Assembly: GCF_004127445.1 (NCBI RefSeq)
Contig: NZ_QEXM01000041.1
Location: 186,001 to 250,000 of the forward strand
From: Streptomyces alfalfae
GTDB lineage: Bacteria; Actinomycetota; Actinomycetes; Streptomycetales; Streptomycetaceae
Length of the DNA: 64,000 nucleotides
Direction: 5' to 3'
Both the position numbers and the translations under genes were made by a program. The first letter of the stretch is position 1. The number at the start of each line of letters is the position of its first letter. Positions 15,660 to 24,145 of the stretch are shown one piece after another. The notes below the pieces were generated by a model. The model saw only the letters and a list, made by a program, of their open reading frames with translations. It did not search any database and was not told the origin of the DNA.

Positions 15660-15690
15660 GGACGAGCCGGGCGCAGCCGGCGAGGAGCCC
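15644..15690. repeat. Dispersed Streptomyces motif overlapping a stop codon
   Basis: GCCCGTCCGGGCTTTGAGGA followed by CGAGC resembles the very common Streptomyces 'GTCCGGCGTTTGAGGACGAG' element. Here the TGA in the motif is used as the stop codon of the BASS gene, so the final residues of that protein (SSPSGL) come from the repeat. Confidence 0.55.
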
Positions 15691-15760
15691 CGCCCGAGGC
15701 CGGCCCGCCCAGGGGAAGGGCCCGCCCAAGGTCAGGCGCCTACCCAGCGCCAGGGGTCCG

Positions 15761-16303
15761 CTATTCGTTCGAGGCCAGCCGCAGGAGATGGTCGGCCAGG
15801 GCCTGCCCCCCTGCCGGTTCCCTGCTGATGAGCATGAGCGTGTCGTCGCCCGCGATCGTCCCGAGGATGTCGTGCAGTTCGGCCTGGTCGATCGCCGAGG
15901 CCAGGAACTGCGCGGCCCCCGGCGGCGTCCGCAGGACGACCAGGTTCGCCGACGCCTCCGCCGAGATCAGCAGCTCCGCGGAGAGCCGCCGCATCCGCTC
16001 CTCCTTGGCCGACTCCCCGAGCGGCGCGCGCGGCGTGCGGAATCCGCCCTCGCTCGGCACCGCGTAGATGAGGTCGCCCTCGGCGTTGCGGATCTTCACC
16101 GCGTTCAGCTCGTCCAGGTCCCGCGAGAGCGTCGCCTGCGTGACGGTCAGACCGTCGTCCGCGAGCAGCTTCGCCAACTGGCTCTGGGAGCGCACCGGCT
16201 GCCGGTTGAGGATGTCCACGATCCGGCGGTGGCGTGCCGTGCGGGTCTGCGGCACGGCGGGACCCGCGTGGTCGACGTGCTCGTTGCCTTGCGCCTGGCT
16301 CAT
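15761..16303 (-). CDS. argR: Arginine repressor ArgR
   Basis: Arginine-responsive regulator that binds ARG boxes as a hexamer. Predicted 180 residues, slightly long because of an N-terminal extension of about 20 residues. Winged HTH: RTARHRRIVDILNRQPVRSQ and LLADDGLTVTQATLSRDLDE (residues 20-66), with the SRDL recognition motif. The C-terminal arginine-binding/oligomerisation domain contains GTIAGDDTLMLI with the ligand-binding DD pair. It is the last gene of the arg operon, 7 nt after argD, so it is co-expressed with the genes it represses. Confidence 0.95.
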   Translation of the reverse strand: MSQAQGNEHVDHAGPAVPQTRTARHRRIVDILNRQPVRSQSQLAKLLADDGLTVTQATLSRDLDELNAVKIRNAEGDLIYAVPSEGGFRTPRAPLGESAKEERMRRLSAELLISAEASANLVVLRTPPGAAQFLASAIDQAELHDILGTIAGDDTLMLISREPAGGQALADHLLRLASNE

Positions 16304-16310
16304 CGTCGTC

Positions 16311-17519
16311 TCATTCTCCGGATCGTCCGTCCCCGTGGGCCGTCTCGGCGGCCTTGTCCAGTACGCCGGGCAGCGCCCGGAGGAACGCGTCCACCTCGTC
16401 GTCGCGCACGTTCAGCGGCGGCATCAGCCGTACGACATCGGGGGCGGGCACGTTCACCAGGAAGCCGGCGTCCTGAGCCGCCTGCTGCACCCGTGGCGCG
16501 AGCGGCTCGGTGAGCACGATACCCAGCAGCAGGCCCGCGCCCCTGACGTGGTTCACGAGCGGGTGACCGAGTGACTCGATCGTGTCCCGCAGCTTCTCCC
16601 CGGCCCGCTTGGTGTTCTCCAGCAGCCCCTCCGCGGCGATGGTGTCGACGACGGCGAGCCCCGCGGCGCACGCGACGGGGTTGCCGCCGAACGTCGTGCC
16701 GTGGTGACCGGGCCTGAAGAGCTCCGCCGCGGCGCCGAACGCCACGGTCGCACCGAGCGGCAGACCGCCGCCGAGACCCTTCGCGAGTGTGACGACGTCG
16801 GGCTCGACGCCTTCGTGCGCCAGGTGCTCGAACCAGTGCCCCGTCCGCCCGATCCCGGTCTGCACCTCGTCGAGGACGAGGAGCGTCCCGGTGGCCCTGG
16901 TGATCTCCCTGGCCGCCTTCAGGTACCCGGCGGGTGGCACCACGACGCCGTTCTCGCCCTGGATCGGCTCGATGATCACGAAGGCGGTGTCGGTGGTGAC
17001 CGCCGCCCGCAGCGCCTCGGCGTCACCGTACGGGACGTGCGTGACCTCGCCGGGCAACGGGACGAACGGCTGCTGCTTGCCGGGCTGTCCGGTGAGGGCG
17101 AGCGCACCCATGGTCCGGCCGTGGAAGCCGCCCTGGGTGGCGACCATGTGCGGCCTGCCCGTCAGCCTGCCGATCTTGAAGGCGCCCTCGTTGGCCTCCG
17201 CCCCGGAGTTGCAGAAGTACACGCGCCCCGCACGGCCGAAGAGCTGGAGCAGCCGTTCGGCGAGCGTGACGGGCGGCTCGGCGACGAAGAGGTTCGACAC
17301 ATGGCCGAGGGCGCCGATCTGGGCGCTCACGGCCTCGACGACGGCCGGGTGGGCGTGGCCGAGCGCGTTGACGGCGATGCCGCCGACGAAGTCGACGTAC
17401 GCGTTGCCGTCGGCGTCCCACAGCCTGCTGCCCTCGCCGCGCACCAGGGGCAGCTTGGGCGTGCCGTAGTTGTCCATGAGCGCGCCCTGCCAGCGCGCGG
17501 TCAGCTCCTGGTTGCTCAT
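16311..17519 (-). CDS. argD: Acetylornithine aminotransferase
   Basis: PLP enzyme converting N-acetylglutamate semialdehyde to N-acetylornithine in arginine synthesis. Predicted 402 residues. Class-III aminotransferase marks: the phosphate-binding block NSGAEANEGAFKIGR, LVLDEVQTGIGRTG (Asp binding the pyridine N), the PLP lysine in VVTLAKGLGGGLPLGA, and HGTTFGGNPVACA. It starts with ATG overlapping the argB stop (ATGA), so it is coupled. The C-terminal tail after LPGVLDKAAE is short and polar. Confidence 0.96.
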   Translation of the reverse strand: MSNQELTARWQGALMDNYGTPKLPLVRGEGSRLWDADGNAYVDFVGGIAVNALGHAHPAVVEAVSAQIGALGHVSNLFVAEPPVTLAERLLQLFGRAGRVYFCNSGAEANEGAFKIGRLTGRPHMVATQGGFHGRTMGALALTGQPGKQQPFVPLPGEVTHVPYGDAEALRAAVTTDTAFVIIEPIQGENGVVVPPAGYLKAAREITRATGTLLVLDEVQTGIGRTGHWFEHLAHEGVEPDVVTLAKGLGGGLPLGATVAFGAAAELFRPGHHGTTFGGNPVACAAGLAVVDTIAAEGLLENTKRAGEKLRDTIESLGHPLVNHVRGAGLLLGIVLTEPLAPRVQQAAQDAGFLVNVPAPDVVRLMPPLNVRDDEVDAFLRALPGVLDKAAETAHGDGRSGE

Positions 17520-18448
17520 GACTCCCCCACTGCCTGGTCGGGCTCTGCCTGGTCGGGCTCGATCCGGTCGGGCACGACCATGGTGCCGATGCCCTCGTCG
17601 GTGAAGATCTCCAGCAGGATCGAGTGCTGGACGCGCCCGTCGATGACCCGGGCGGTGTTCACGCCGTTGCGCACGGCGTGCAGACAGCCCTCCATCTTGG
17701 GGACCATGCCGCTGGCCAGCTCGGGCAGGAGCCTTTCGAGCTCCAGCGCGGTGAGCCTGCTGATGACCTCGTCGGAGTCGGGCCAGTCCTCGTAGAGCCC
17801 CTCGACGTCGGTCAGGACCATCAGGGTCTCGGCGCCAAGCGCCGCAGCGAGTGCCGCAGCCGCCGTATCAGCATTGACGTTGTAGACATGTCCGTCGTCC
17901 TCGGAGCGGGCGATCGAGGAGACCACCGGGATGCGGCCGTCGGCGAGCAGCGCCTCGATGGCGCCCGTGTCGATCTCGGTGATCTCGCCGACACGGCCGA
18001 TGTCGACCAGTTCGCCCTCGATGCGCGGCTGGTGCTTGGTGGCGGTGATGGTGTGCGCGTCCTCGCCGGTGAGCCCGACGGCGAGCGGGCCGTGCCGGTT
18101 GAGCAGGCCGACCAGTTCGCGCTGCACCTGTCCCGCGAGCACCATGCGTACGACGTCCATCGCGTCCTCGGTGGTGACGCGGAGGCCCGCCTTGAACTCG
18201 CTGACGATGCCGTGCCGGTCCAGCGCCTTGCTGATCTGCGGGCCGCCGCCGTGCACGACCACGGGCTTGAGGCCGGCGTGGTGCAGGAAGACCACGTCCT
18301 GGGCGAAGGCGGCCTTCAGCTCCTCGTCGACCATGGCGTTGCCGCCGAACTTGATGACGACGGTCTTGCCGCGGTGCCGGGTCAGCCAGGGCAGCGCCTC
18401 GACGAGGATCTGCGCCTTGGGCAGCGCGGTGTGCTTGCGCGCGCTCAT
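17516..18448 (-). CDS. argB: Acetylglutamate kinase
   Basis: Phosphorylates N-acetylglutamate with ATP, the second step of the acetyl cycle and usually the arginine-feedback point. Predicted 310 residues. Amino-acid-kinase motifs: TVVIKFGGNAM (ATP), VVHGGGPQISKAL (substrate), YNVNADTAAAALAAALGAE and LMVLTDVEGLY. ATG at 18448 overlaps the argJ stop as ATGA. The C-terminus has a small tandem duplication (residues EPDQAEPDQA; a 15-bp repeat at 17530-17560), which may vary between strains without affecting activity. Confidence 0.96.
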   Translation of the reverse strand: MSARKHTALPKAQILVEALPWLTRHRGKTVVIKFGGNAMVDEELKAAFAQDVVFLHHAGLKPVVVHGGGPQISKALDRHGIVSEFKAGLRVTTEDAMDVVRMVLAGQVQRELVGLLNRHGPLAVGLTGEDAHTITATKHQPRIEGELVDIGRVGEITEIDTGAIEALLADGRIPVVSSIARSEDDGHVYNVNADTAAAALAAALGAETLMVLTDVEGLYEDWPDSDEVISRLTALELERLLPELASGMVPKMEGCLHAVRNGVNTARVIDGRVQHSILLEIFTDEGIGTMVVPDRIEPDQAEPDQAVGES

Positions 18449-19596
18449 GAGCTGTACGCGCTGTTCTCGTGGACGTAGTCGGCGGTGAGGTCGTTGGTCC
18501 AGATCGTCGCGGTCTCGGCGCCGGCCGCGAGGTCGGCGGTGACGACGATCTCGCGGTAGCGCATGTCGACCAGGTCGCGGTCCTCGCCGACGGAGCCGTT
18601 CTTGCAGACCCAGACGCCGTTGATGGCGACGTTGAGCCGGTCGGGCTCGAAGGCGGCGGACGTCGTGCCGATGGCGGAGAGCACCCGGCCCCAGTTGGGG
18701 TCCTCGCCGTGCAGGGCGCACTTGAGGAGGTTGTTGCGGGCGATGGACCGGCCGACCTCGACGGCGTCGGCCTCGCTCGCGGCGTTCACGACCTCGACCT
18801 TGATGTCCTTGCTGGCGCCCTCGGCGTCCCCGATGAGCTGGCGGCCGAGGTCCGCGCAGACCTCGCGGACGGCGTCGGCGAACTCGGCGTGCTCCGGGGT
18901 GACTCCGGACGCGCCGGAGGCGAGCAGCAGGACGGTGTCGTTGGTGGACATGCAGCCGTCGGAGTCGACCCGGTCGAAGGTGACGCGGGTGGCGTCGCGC
19001 AGCGCCGTGTCCAGGAGACCGGCCTCCACGTCGGCGTCGGTGGTGAGCACGACGAGCATCGTGGCGAGGCCGGGGGCGAGCATGCCCGCGCCCTTGGCCA
19101 TGCCGCCGACGGTCCAGCCGTCCCTGGCGGCCACGGAGGTCTTGTGCACGCTGTCGGTGGTCTTGATGGCGATGGCGGCCTTCTCGCCGCCGTGCGCGGA
19201 GAGTTCACCGGCGGCCTTCTCGACGCCCGGCAGGAGCTTGTCCATGGGGAGCGTCACGCCGATGAGCCCCGTCGAGGCGACGGCGACCTCGCCCGCGTTC
19301 AGCGACAGCGTCTCGGCGACCTTCTCGGCGGTGGCGTGCGTGTCCTGGAAGCCCTGCGGCCCCGTGCAGGCGTTGGCACCACCGGAGTTGAGGACGACGG
19401 CGGAGACGAGGCCGCCCTTGAGCACCTGCTCCGACCAGAGGACGGGGGCGGCCTTGACGCGGTTGGAGGTGAAGACTCCTGCGGCGGCCAGGCGGGGCCC
19501 GGTGTTGACCACGAGGGCCAGGTCGGGGTTGCCGTTCTCCTTGATGCCGGCGGCGATGCCCGCCGCCGTGAATCCCTTGGCTGCCGTCACACTCAC
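18445..19596 (-). CDS. argJ: Bifunctional glutamate N-acetyltransferase / amino-acid acetyltransferase
   Basis: Transfers acetyl from N-acetylornithine to glutamate, recycling the acetyl group, and may also acetylate glutamate from acetyl-CoA. Predicted 383 residues. The autoprocessing site is visible in KGAGMLAPGLATMLVVLTTD: cleavage occurs between Ala and Thr, with Thr as the nucleophile of the new beta chain. The oxyanion-hole motif precedes it (VASTGLIGVTLPM). The second half carries SDGCMSTNDTVLLLA. Start: GTG at 19596, overlapping the argC stop as GTGA. It sits in the order argC-J-B-D-R. Confidence 0.96.
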   Translation of the reverse strand: MSVTAAKGFTAAGIAAGIKENGNPDLALVVNTGPRLAAAGVFTSNRVKAAPVLWSEQVLKGGLVSAVVLNSGGANACTGPQGFQDTHATAEKVAETLSLNAGEVAVASTGLIGVTLPMDKLLPGVEKAAGELSAHGGEKAAIAIKTTDSVHKTSVAARDGWTVGGMAKGAGMLAPGLATMLVVLTTDADVEAGLLDTALRDATRVTFDRVDSDGCMSTNDTVLLLASGASGVTPEHAEFADAVREVCADLGRQLIGDAEGASKDIKVEVVNAASEADAVEVGRSIARNNLLKCALHGEDPNWGRVLSAIGTTSAAFEPDRLNVAINGVWVCKNGSVGEDRDLVDMRYREIVVTADLAAGAETATIWTNDLTADYVHENSAYSS

Positions 19597-20621
19597 GGCG
19601 CGACTCCGATCGTTGTGAGCCCGGTGGCCTCGTCGAGGCCGAGGGCGATGTTCATGCTCTGCAGGGCGCCGCCCGCGGTGCCCTTGGTGAGGTTGTCGAT
19701 GGCGCTGATCACGATGACGCGGCCGGCGCTCTCGTCGTACGCCGCCTGGATCTGCACGGCGTTCGAGCCGTACACCGCGGCGGTCGCGGGCCACTGCCCC
19801 TCGGGCAGCAGCCGGACGAACGGCTCGTCGGCGAAGGCCTTCTCGTACGCGGCCCGCACGCTGTCGGCGGTGACGCCCTCCCTGGCCTTCGCGCTGCACG
19901 TGGCGAGGATGCCGCGGGGCATCGGCGCCAGCGTCGGCGTGAAGGACACGGAGACGGGGGCGCCGGCCGCGGCGCTGAGGTTCTGGACCATCTCGGGGGT
20001 GTGCCGGTGCCCGCCGCCCACGCCGTACGGCGACATGCTGCCCATCACCTCGGAGCCGAGCAGGTGCGGCTTGGCGGCCTTGCCCGCGCCGGAGGTGCCG
20101 GAGGCGGCGACGATCACCGCCTCGTGCTCCACCAGGTCCGCGGCGTACGCGGGGAAGAGGGCGAGCGAGACGGCGGTGGGGTAGCAGCCGGGCACGGCCA
20201 CGCGCTTGGCGCCTGCCAGGGCGGCGCGGCGGCCGGGCAGTTCGGGCAGGCCGTAGGGCCAGGTGCCCGCGTGCGGGCTGCCGTAGAACCTCTCCCAGTC
20301 CGCCGCGGCCTCCAGCCGGAAGTCGGCGCCCATGTCGACGACGAGGACGTCGGGGCCGAGCTGCTCGGCGACGGCCGCGGACTGCCCGTGCGGCAGGGCC
20401 AGGAACACGACGTCGTGGCCCGCGAGGACCTCGGGGGTCGTCGGTTCGAGGACGCGGTCGGCGAGCGGAAGAAGATGCGGCTGGAGGCCGCCCAGGCGCT
20501 GCCCCGCGTTCGAGTTCCCGGTCAGGGCGCCGATCTCCACCTCGGGGTGGACGAGCAGCAGACGCAGCAGCTCGCCGCCCGCGTACCCACTCGCCCCTGC
20601 CACTGCTGCGCGTACCGCCAT
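19593..20621 (-). CDS. argC: N-acetyl-gamma-glutamyl-phosphate reductase
   Basis: Reduces N-acetylglutamyl phosphate with NADPH to the semialdehyde. Predicted 342 residues. The N-terminal NADP fold has AAVAGASGYAGGELLRLL (G-x-S-G-Y-x-G), and the catalytic Cys is in RVAVPGCYPTAVSL near residue 148. The C-terminal half has the substrate and tetramer elements, including GVGGGHRHTPEM. First gene of the arg operon; ATG at 20621 with AGGAGG upstream. A candidate ARG box lies 20-65 bases upstream. Confidence 0.97.
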   Translation of the reverse strand: MAVRAAVAGASGYAGGELLRLLLVHPEVEIGALTGNSNAGQRLGGLQPHLLPLADRVLEPTTPEVLAGHDVVFLALPHGQSAAVAEQLGPDVLVVDMGADFRLEAAADWERFYGSPHAGTWPYGLPELPGRRAALAGAKRVAVPGCYPTAVSLALFPAYAADLVEHEAVIVAASGTSGAGKAAKPHLLGSEVMGSMSPYGVGGGHRHTPEMVQNLSAAAGAPVSVSFTPTLAPMPRGILATCSAKAREGVTADSVRAAYEKAFADEPFVRLLPEGQWPATAAVYGSNAVQIQAAYDESAGRVIVISAIDNLTKGTAGGALQSMNIALGLDEATGLTTIGVAP

Positions 20622-20639
20622 GGAACCCTCCTCTTGGAT

Positions 20640-20685
20640 GGCATGACTATACGCATAGCCGCACTTTTATGCAATTGAAGATCTG
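20640..20685. promoter_or_regulatory. ARG-box-like operator/promoter of argC
   Basis: An AT-rich block just upstream of argC contains TATACGCATAG and TTTTATGCAATTGAA, giving TGCATA/TATGC dyads like ArgR operators. It overlaps the expected promoter region, so ArgR binding would block transcription of argCJBDR, which encodes ArgR itself. Confidence 0.6.
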
Positions 20686-20728
20686 TTCAACGAGGGCCGG
20701 GCGACAGGCCCCGCGCCTGCCCGGGGCG

Positions 20729-21127
20729 CTAGGCGTTCCGCGCGTCCGCGGGCCGCGGCTGCCGCATGGAGGGGCAGCCGCCGCGCTCGGACGCGCCCAG
20801 GAACCGCTCGGCCCAGTCGCCGAGTTCCCGCAGGGCCGGCCGCAGGGCCTCGCCCGCGGGAGTCAGCCGGTAGGAGACGCGCAGCGGCGGGCCCGCGTCC
20901 ACTTCGCGGACGACCAGGCCGGCCTCTCCGAGCTCGGCGAGGCGGTCGGAGAGCATGCGCTCGCTGATCCCGTTGACCGCGCGGCGCAGCTCGGCGAAGC
21001 GGCCGGGGCCGCTCATCAGGCTGGCGAGGATCACGCCGTTCCAGCGTTTGCCCAGGAGAAGGAAGACGCGCTCGACCGCGTCACCCACTCCTGCGCACTG
21101 CCCCGTGTCCCGCCACTCCTCTGCCAT
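20729..21127 (-). CDS. HxlR family transcriptional regulator
   Basis: Predicted 132 residues. One winged-helix domain of the HxlR type: an N-terminal Cys (GQCAGVGDAVERVFLLLGKR) followed by W-N-G-V-I-L-A-S-L, RFAELRRAVNGISERMLSDRL and LTPAGEAL. The Cys near residue 11 is where redox- or quinone-sensing HxlR proteins (HypR, QorR, YodB) carry their sensor. Pairing with a divergent azoreductase gene fits a quinone/diamide stress sensor, though this is inference. Palindromes at 21151-21161 and 21181-21203 in the shared promoter are probable binding sites. Confidence 0.88.
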   Translation of the reverse strand: MAEEWRDTGQCAGVGDAVERVFLLLGKRWNGVILASLMSGPGRFAELRRAVNGISERMLSDRLAELGEAGLVVREVDAGPPLRVSYRLTPAGEALRPALRELGDWAERFLGASERGGCPSMRQPRPADARNA

Positions 21128-21150
21128 GCCTTCATGATACCGCCTACCAC

Positions 21151-21161
21151 TTAGTCACTAA
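21151..21161. promoter_or_regulatory. Palindrome TTAGTCACTAA
   Basis: Perfect 5+1+5 inverted repeat 24 bases upstream of the hxlR-type start. Likely part of the regulator's own promoter or operator. Confidence 0.4.
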
Positions 21162-21180
21162 CAAAAAGTGCGCTACTGTT

Positions 21181-21203
21181 ACTTCGTAAGCAGCTTACGA
21201 AGT
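21181..21203. promoter_or_regulatory. Perfect 10+3+10 palindrome in the hxlR/azoR intergenic region
   Basis: ACTTCGTAAG-CAG-CTTACGAAGT is a perfect 23-bp inverted repeat, about 80 bases upstream of azoR and 54 from the regulator start. It is the strongest candidate for the HxlR operator. Confidence 0.55.
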
Positions 21204-21282
21204 CAGTGAGCGGCGCCGCTCCCGTGCGCCGGTCCACCGCATACCGCGCGCCACGCGCGCCCACCACCGAGGAGCACCTCTC

Positions 21283-21894
21283 ATGGCCGTTCTGCTGCAC
21301 ATCGACTCGTCCCTGTCCCCCCTGGAGCGTTCCGGCTCCCGCCGGCTCACCGACGCCTTCCGCAAGGCCTGGGAGGAGGAGCACCCGCAGGGCAGCGTCG
21401 TCTACCGCGACCTGGCCGCCGCCCCCGTGCCGCACCTGGATGCCGCCACCGTCACCGCCGCGTCCGTCCCGCCGCTGCGCGAGGAGCTGATCGCCGAGTT
21501 CGAGAAGGCCGACGTGGTCCTCATCGGCGCCCCCATGTACAACTTCACGATCCCCTCCACCCTCAAGGCGTGGCTCGACCACGTCATCCTGGCGGGGCGG
21601 ACGTTCGGCCCGGACGTGGCCCCGTCCGGCAAGCGGGCCGTGGTCGCGTCCTCGCGCGGCGGCTCCTACCGCCCCGGCACGCCGCGGGCGGGCTTCGAGT
21701 TCGACACCAACTACCTGGAGAAGGTGCTCGGCGACGGGCTCGGCCTCCAGGTCGAGGTCATCACGCGCGAGCTCACGATGGCCGCCGTCAACCCCGCCAT
21801 GGCCGAGCTGGTGCCGCAGGCCGAGGAGTCGGCGCGGCAGTCCCTGGAGCGGGCCGCCGAGTCGGCGCGGGAGCACGCCGCGCTCCTGGCCTGA
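21283..21894 (+). CDS. azoR: FMN-dependent NADH:quinone / azo reductase (AzoR)
   Basis: Predicted 203-residue flavodoxin-fold protein of the AzoR family, which reduces quinones and azo bonds with NADH and protects against thiol-reactive electrophiles. Marks: the FMN phosphate loop DSSLSPLERSGSRRLTDAF (residues 5-23), VVLIGAPMYNFTIPSTLKAW (residues 74-93), and VASSRGGSY. SD GAGGAG is well placed. It diverges from an HxlR regulator across a 155-bp region with two palindromes, a typical induced-by-substrate pair. Confidence 0.92.
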   Translation: MAVLLHIDSSLSPLERSGSRRLTDAFRKAWEEEHPQGSVVYRDLAAAPVPHLDAATVTAASVPPLREELIAEFEKADVVLIGAPMYNFTIPSTLKAWLDHVILAGRTFGPDVAPSGKRAVVASSRGGSYRPGTPRAGFEFDTNYLEKVLGDGLGLQVEVITRELTMAAVNPAMAELVPQAEESARQSLERAAESAREHAALLA

Positions 21895-22093
21895 AGCACG
21901 GGTCCGGGGCTGCGGGGCGGGGCACGGCCCCGCAGTCCCGATGCGGCACCGACCCCGTCCGCATCGTGCACAAAGCGACAACAGCGAAGCGATAACGGCG
22001 AATTTCTCGCAGGCCCGGGCCGGCGGCGGCGCGTGTGCTGGAGTAGCGCTCATGCCACCCAAGGGGGCAGGAGGCACGCGAAACGAGGCACCG

Positions 22094-23629
22094 ATGACGT
22101 CTGTGGAAACCGTGCGGGGCGCCGAGGGCCGGCATGAGCTGTTCAGGGAGCTGGTGGAGTCCTCACAGGACGCCATTCTCATGAAGACGCTCGACGGCGA
22201 GATCACCTTCTGGAACGCCGCCGCGCACCGCCTGTACGGATACACCCCCGCACAAGCCATCGGCAGCCACGTCGGCCTGCTCGTACCCCCCGATCTCCAG
22301 GACGAGGAAGCGCATCTCCTCTCCCGGATCGCCCGCGGCATCCGCATCGAGCACTACGAGACCCGCCGGACCACCAGTGACGGACGCGTCCTCGACATCG
22401 ACGTCACCCTGTGGCCCATCCGCAGCGCCGACGGCGCCATCACCACCGCCTGCTCCGTCATGCGCGACATCACCGAACGCAAGAGGGCCGAGGCGGAGCT
22501 CACCGAGCTGTACGCCCAGCAGCGGCAGATCGCGCTGGCCCTCAACCTCATGGGGTCGGCCAAGCGCATCCCGGGCGCCCGCACCGCGAGCCGCTATCTG
22601 CCGTCGACCCAGGGCCAGGGGGTCGGCGGCGACTGGCTCGACCTGATCGACCTGGGGGCCGGCCGCGTCGGGGTCTTCATCGGCGACGTCATGGGGCGCG
22701 GCATGGACGCGGCCGTGGTGATGGGGCAGCTCCGCTCCGCGGGCCGCGCCCTGGCGCTGGCCGGGCTCCCGGCGTGCGAGCTGATGCAGACCCTCGACGC
22801 GTTCACCCGCGATCTGCCCGAGCCATTCGTCACGTGCCTCTACCTGGAGGCCGACCCGACCCAGGGCGAGATCACCGTGTGCTCGGCCGGTCATCTGCCG
22901 GTGCTCCTCGTCGATCCGGACTCCAAGGTCCGCGAGCTCCCGGTGCCGACGGGGCTGCCGCTGGGGGTGGGCGGGGTGCCGCACCAGCAGGTGCGGCTGC
23001 CGCTGCGGGCGGGGACGACCCTCGCCCTCTACACCGACGGCCTCGTGGAGACGTCGAGCACCGACATCGACCAGCAGCTCGACCGGCTGACCAGTGCCCT
23101 TGAGGGCGTCTTCGACACCACCGAGGACCTGGAGCGGGCCGCGGACCACGTCCTGCGCACCCTGCTCCCCGACACCGCGTCGCACGCCGACGGCGTGACG
23201 CTGCTGCTCGTCGGGTTCCCCACCGCGCCGCTCGACATCGCGGCGCGGGAGCTGGCGTGCGAGCCCGTGTCCGTCCCCGCCGGGCGGCGCTTCCTGAGCG
23301 AGAAGCTCACCGAGTGGGGCCTGGCCGAACTGACCGACTCCGCGCTGCTCCTCACCTCCGAGCTGCTGACGAACGGGGTCCGTCACGCGCGGGGGCCGCT
23401 GCATCTGCGCCTGTGGCACAGCGCGCGCGAACTCGGCGTGGAGATCACCGACCACAGCACGCCCCGGCCCAGGGCCCGGCTCGCGGAGAGCACCGAGGAA
23501 GACGGCCGGGGCCTGCTCCTGGTCGACGCCCTCGCCCACGCCTGGGGCACCCGGCCCGACACCGCCGGCAAGACGGTCTGGTTCACCCTGCTGGTCCGGC
23601 CGGACGAGCCGGAGCCCGGCGACCGCTGA
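22094..23629 (+). CDS. PAS - SpoIIE phosphatase - HATPase protein
   Basis: Predicted 511 residues with three modules. A PAS domain (about 10-130: LVESSQDAILMKTLDGEITF, ITFWNAAAHRLYGYTPAQAI) ends in the PAC helix DITERKRAEAELTELY. A PP2C-type SpoIIE phosphatase follows at about 150-370 (GVGGDWLDLIDLGAGRVGVF, IGDVMGRGMDAAVVM, AGHLPVLLV, LYTDGLVE). A C-terminal RsbW-like ATPase comes last (residues 385-500: LLTSELLTNGVRHA, DHSTPRPR, DGRGLLLVDALAHAWG). Such proteins dephosphorylate anti-anti-sigma factors and may bind sigma or anti-anti-sigma through the kinase-like domain. An ATG at 22052 is an alternative start. No partner gene is adjacent. Confidence 0.88.
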   Translation: MTSVETVRGAEGRHELFRELVESSQDAILMKTLDGEITFWNAAAHRLYGYTPAQAIGSHVGLLVPPDLQDEEAHLLSRIARGIRIEHYETRRTTSDGRVLDIDVTLWPIRSADGAITTACSVMRDITERKRAEAELTELYAQQRQIALALNLMGSAKRIPGARTASRYLPSTQGQGVGGDWLDLIDLGAGRVGVFIGDVMGRGMDAAVVMGQLRSAGRALALAGLPACELMQTLDAFTRDLPEPFVTCLYLEADPTQGEITVCSAGHLPVLLVDPDSKVRELPVPTGLPLGVGGVPHQQVRLPLRAGTTLALYTDGLVETSSTDIDQQLDRLTSALEGVFDTTEDLERAADHVLRTLLPDTASHADGVTLLLVGFPTAPLDIAARELACEPVSVPAGRRFLSEKLTEWGLAELTDSALLLTSELLTNGVRHARGPLHLRLWHSARELGVEITDHSTPRPRARLAESTEEDGRGLLLVDALAHAWGTRPDTAGKTVWFTLLVRPDEPEPGDR

Positions 23630-23670
23630 GCCGCGGGGCCCGGCCGGAGGCCTCCCCGCGTCTCGGGCTC

Positions 23671-24087
23671 TCAGGCGCGGGGGGCGTCCTCGCGGGCCGC
23701 GTCCCGCTCCGCCTGCTCGGCCCGCTTCTCCTTGATCCGCACCGCTTCCTTGCGGACGTCGGCCTGGACGGCGCGCTCCTGGCGGAGCCAGCCGGGCTGC
23801 TCCTGCTTCAGGGCCTCGATCTGCTCGGTGGTGAGCGGCTCGGTGACCCCGCCGCGGGCGAGGCCCGCGATGGAGACGCCGAGCTTGGCGGCGACGACGG
23901 GGCGGGGGTGCGGTCCGGTGCGGCGCAGCTCGCGCAGCCACTCGGGCGGGTCGGCCTGGAGCGCGTTCAGCTCGCCGCGCGAGACCACGCCCTCCTGGAA
24001 CTCTGCGGGGGTGGCCGGAAGGTACACACCCAGCTTCTTCGCCGCGGTCGCGGGCTTCATGGTCTGGGTGGTCTGGTGCGACGTCAT
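23671..24087 (-). CDS. DUF5997 family protein
   Basis: Predicted 138 residues, probably the actinobacterial family I know as DUF5997. Two similar halves repeat a pattern: KKLGVYLPATPAEFQEGVVS with SRGELNALQADPPEWLRELR, then AKLGVSIAGLARGGVTEPLT with TTEQIEALKQEQPGWL. This suggests two copies of a small helical unit. The C-terminus is a long charged helix (DVRKEAVRIKEKRAEQAERD). No enzyme motif is seen. It is divergent from a LysR-effector-domain gene, and this association seems conserved, so the two may work together. Function unknown. Confidence 0.7.
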   Translation of the reverse strand: MTSHQTTQTMKPATAAKKLGVYLPATPAEFQEGVVSRGELNALQADPPEWLRELRRTGPHPRPVVAAKLGVSIAGLARGGVTEPLTTEQIEALKQEQPGWLRQERAVQADVRKEAVRIKEKRAEQAERDAAREDAPRA

Positions 24088-24133
24088 GGGGTCAAGGGTA
24101 TCGAGCGTGTGCGCCGCCGCTGACCACGGCGGG

Positions 24134-24139
24134 TAGCCT
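24134..24139 (+). promoter_or_regulatory. Leaderless-type -10 element before 24146
   Basis: TAGCCT ends 6 nt before the GTG at 24146, with no Shine-Dalgarno in between. This suggests a leaderless mRNA. Confidence 0.4.
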
Positions 24140-24145
24140 GGCGAC

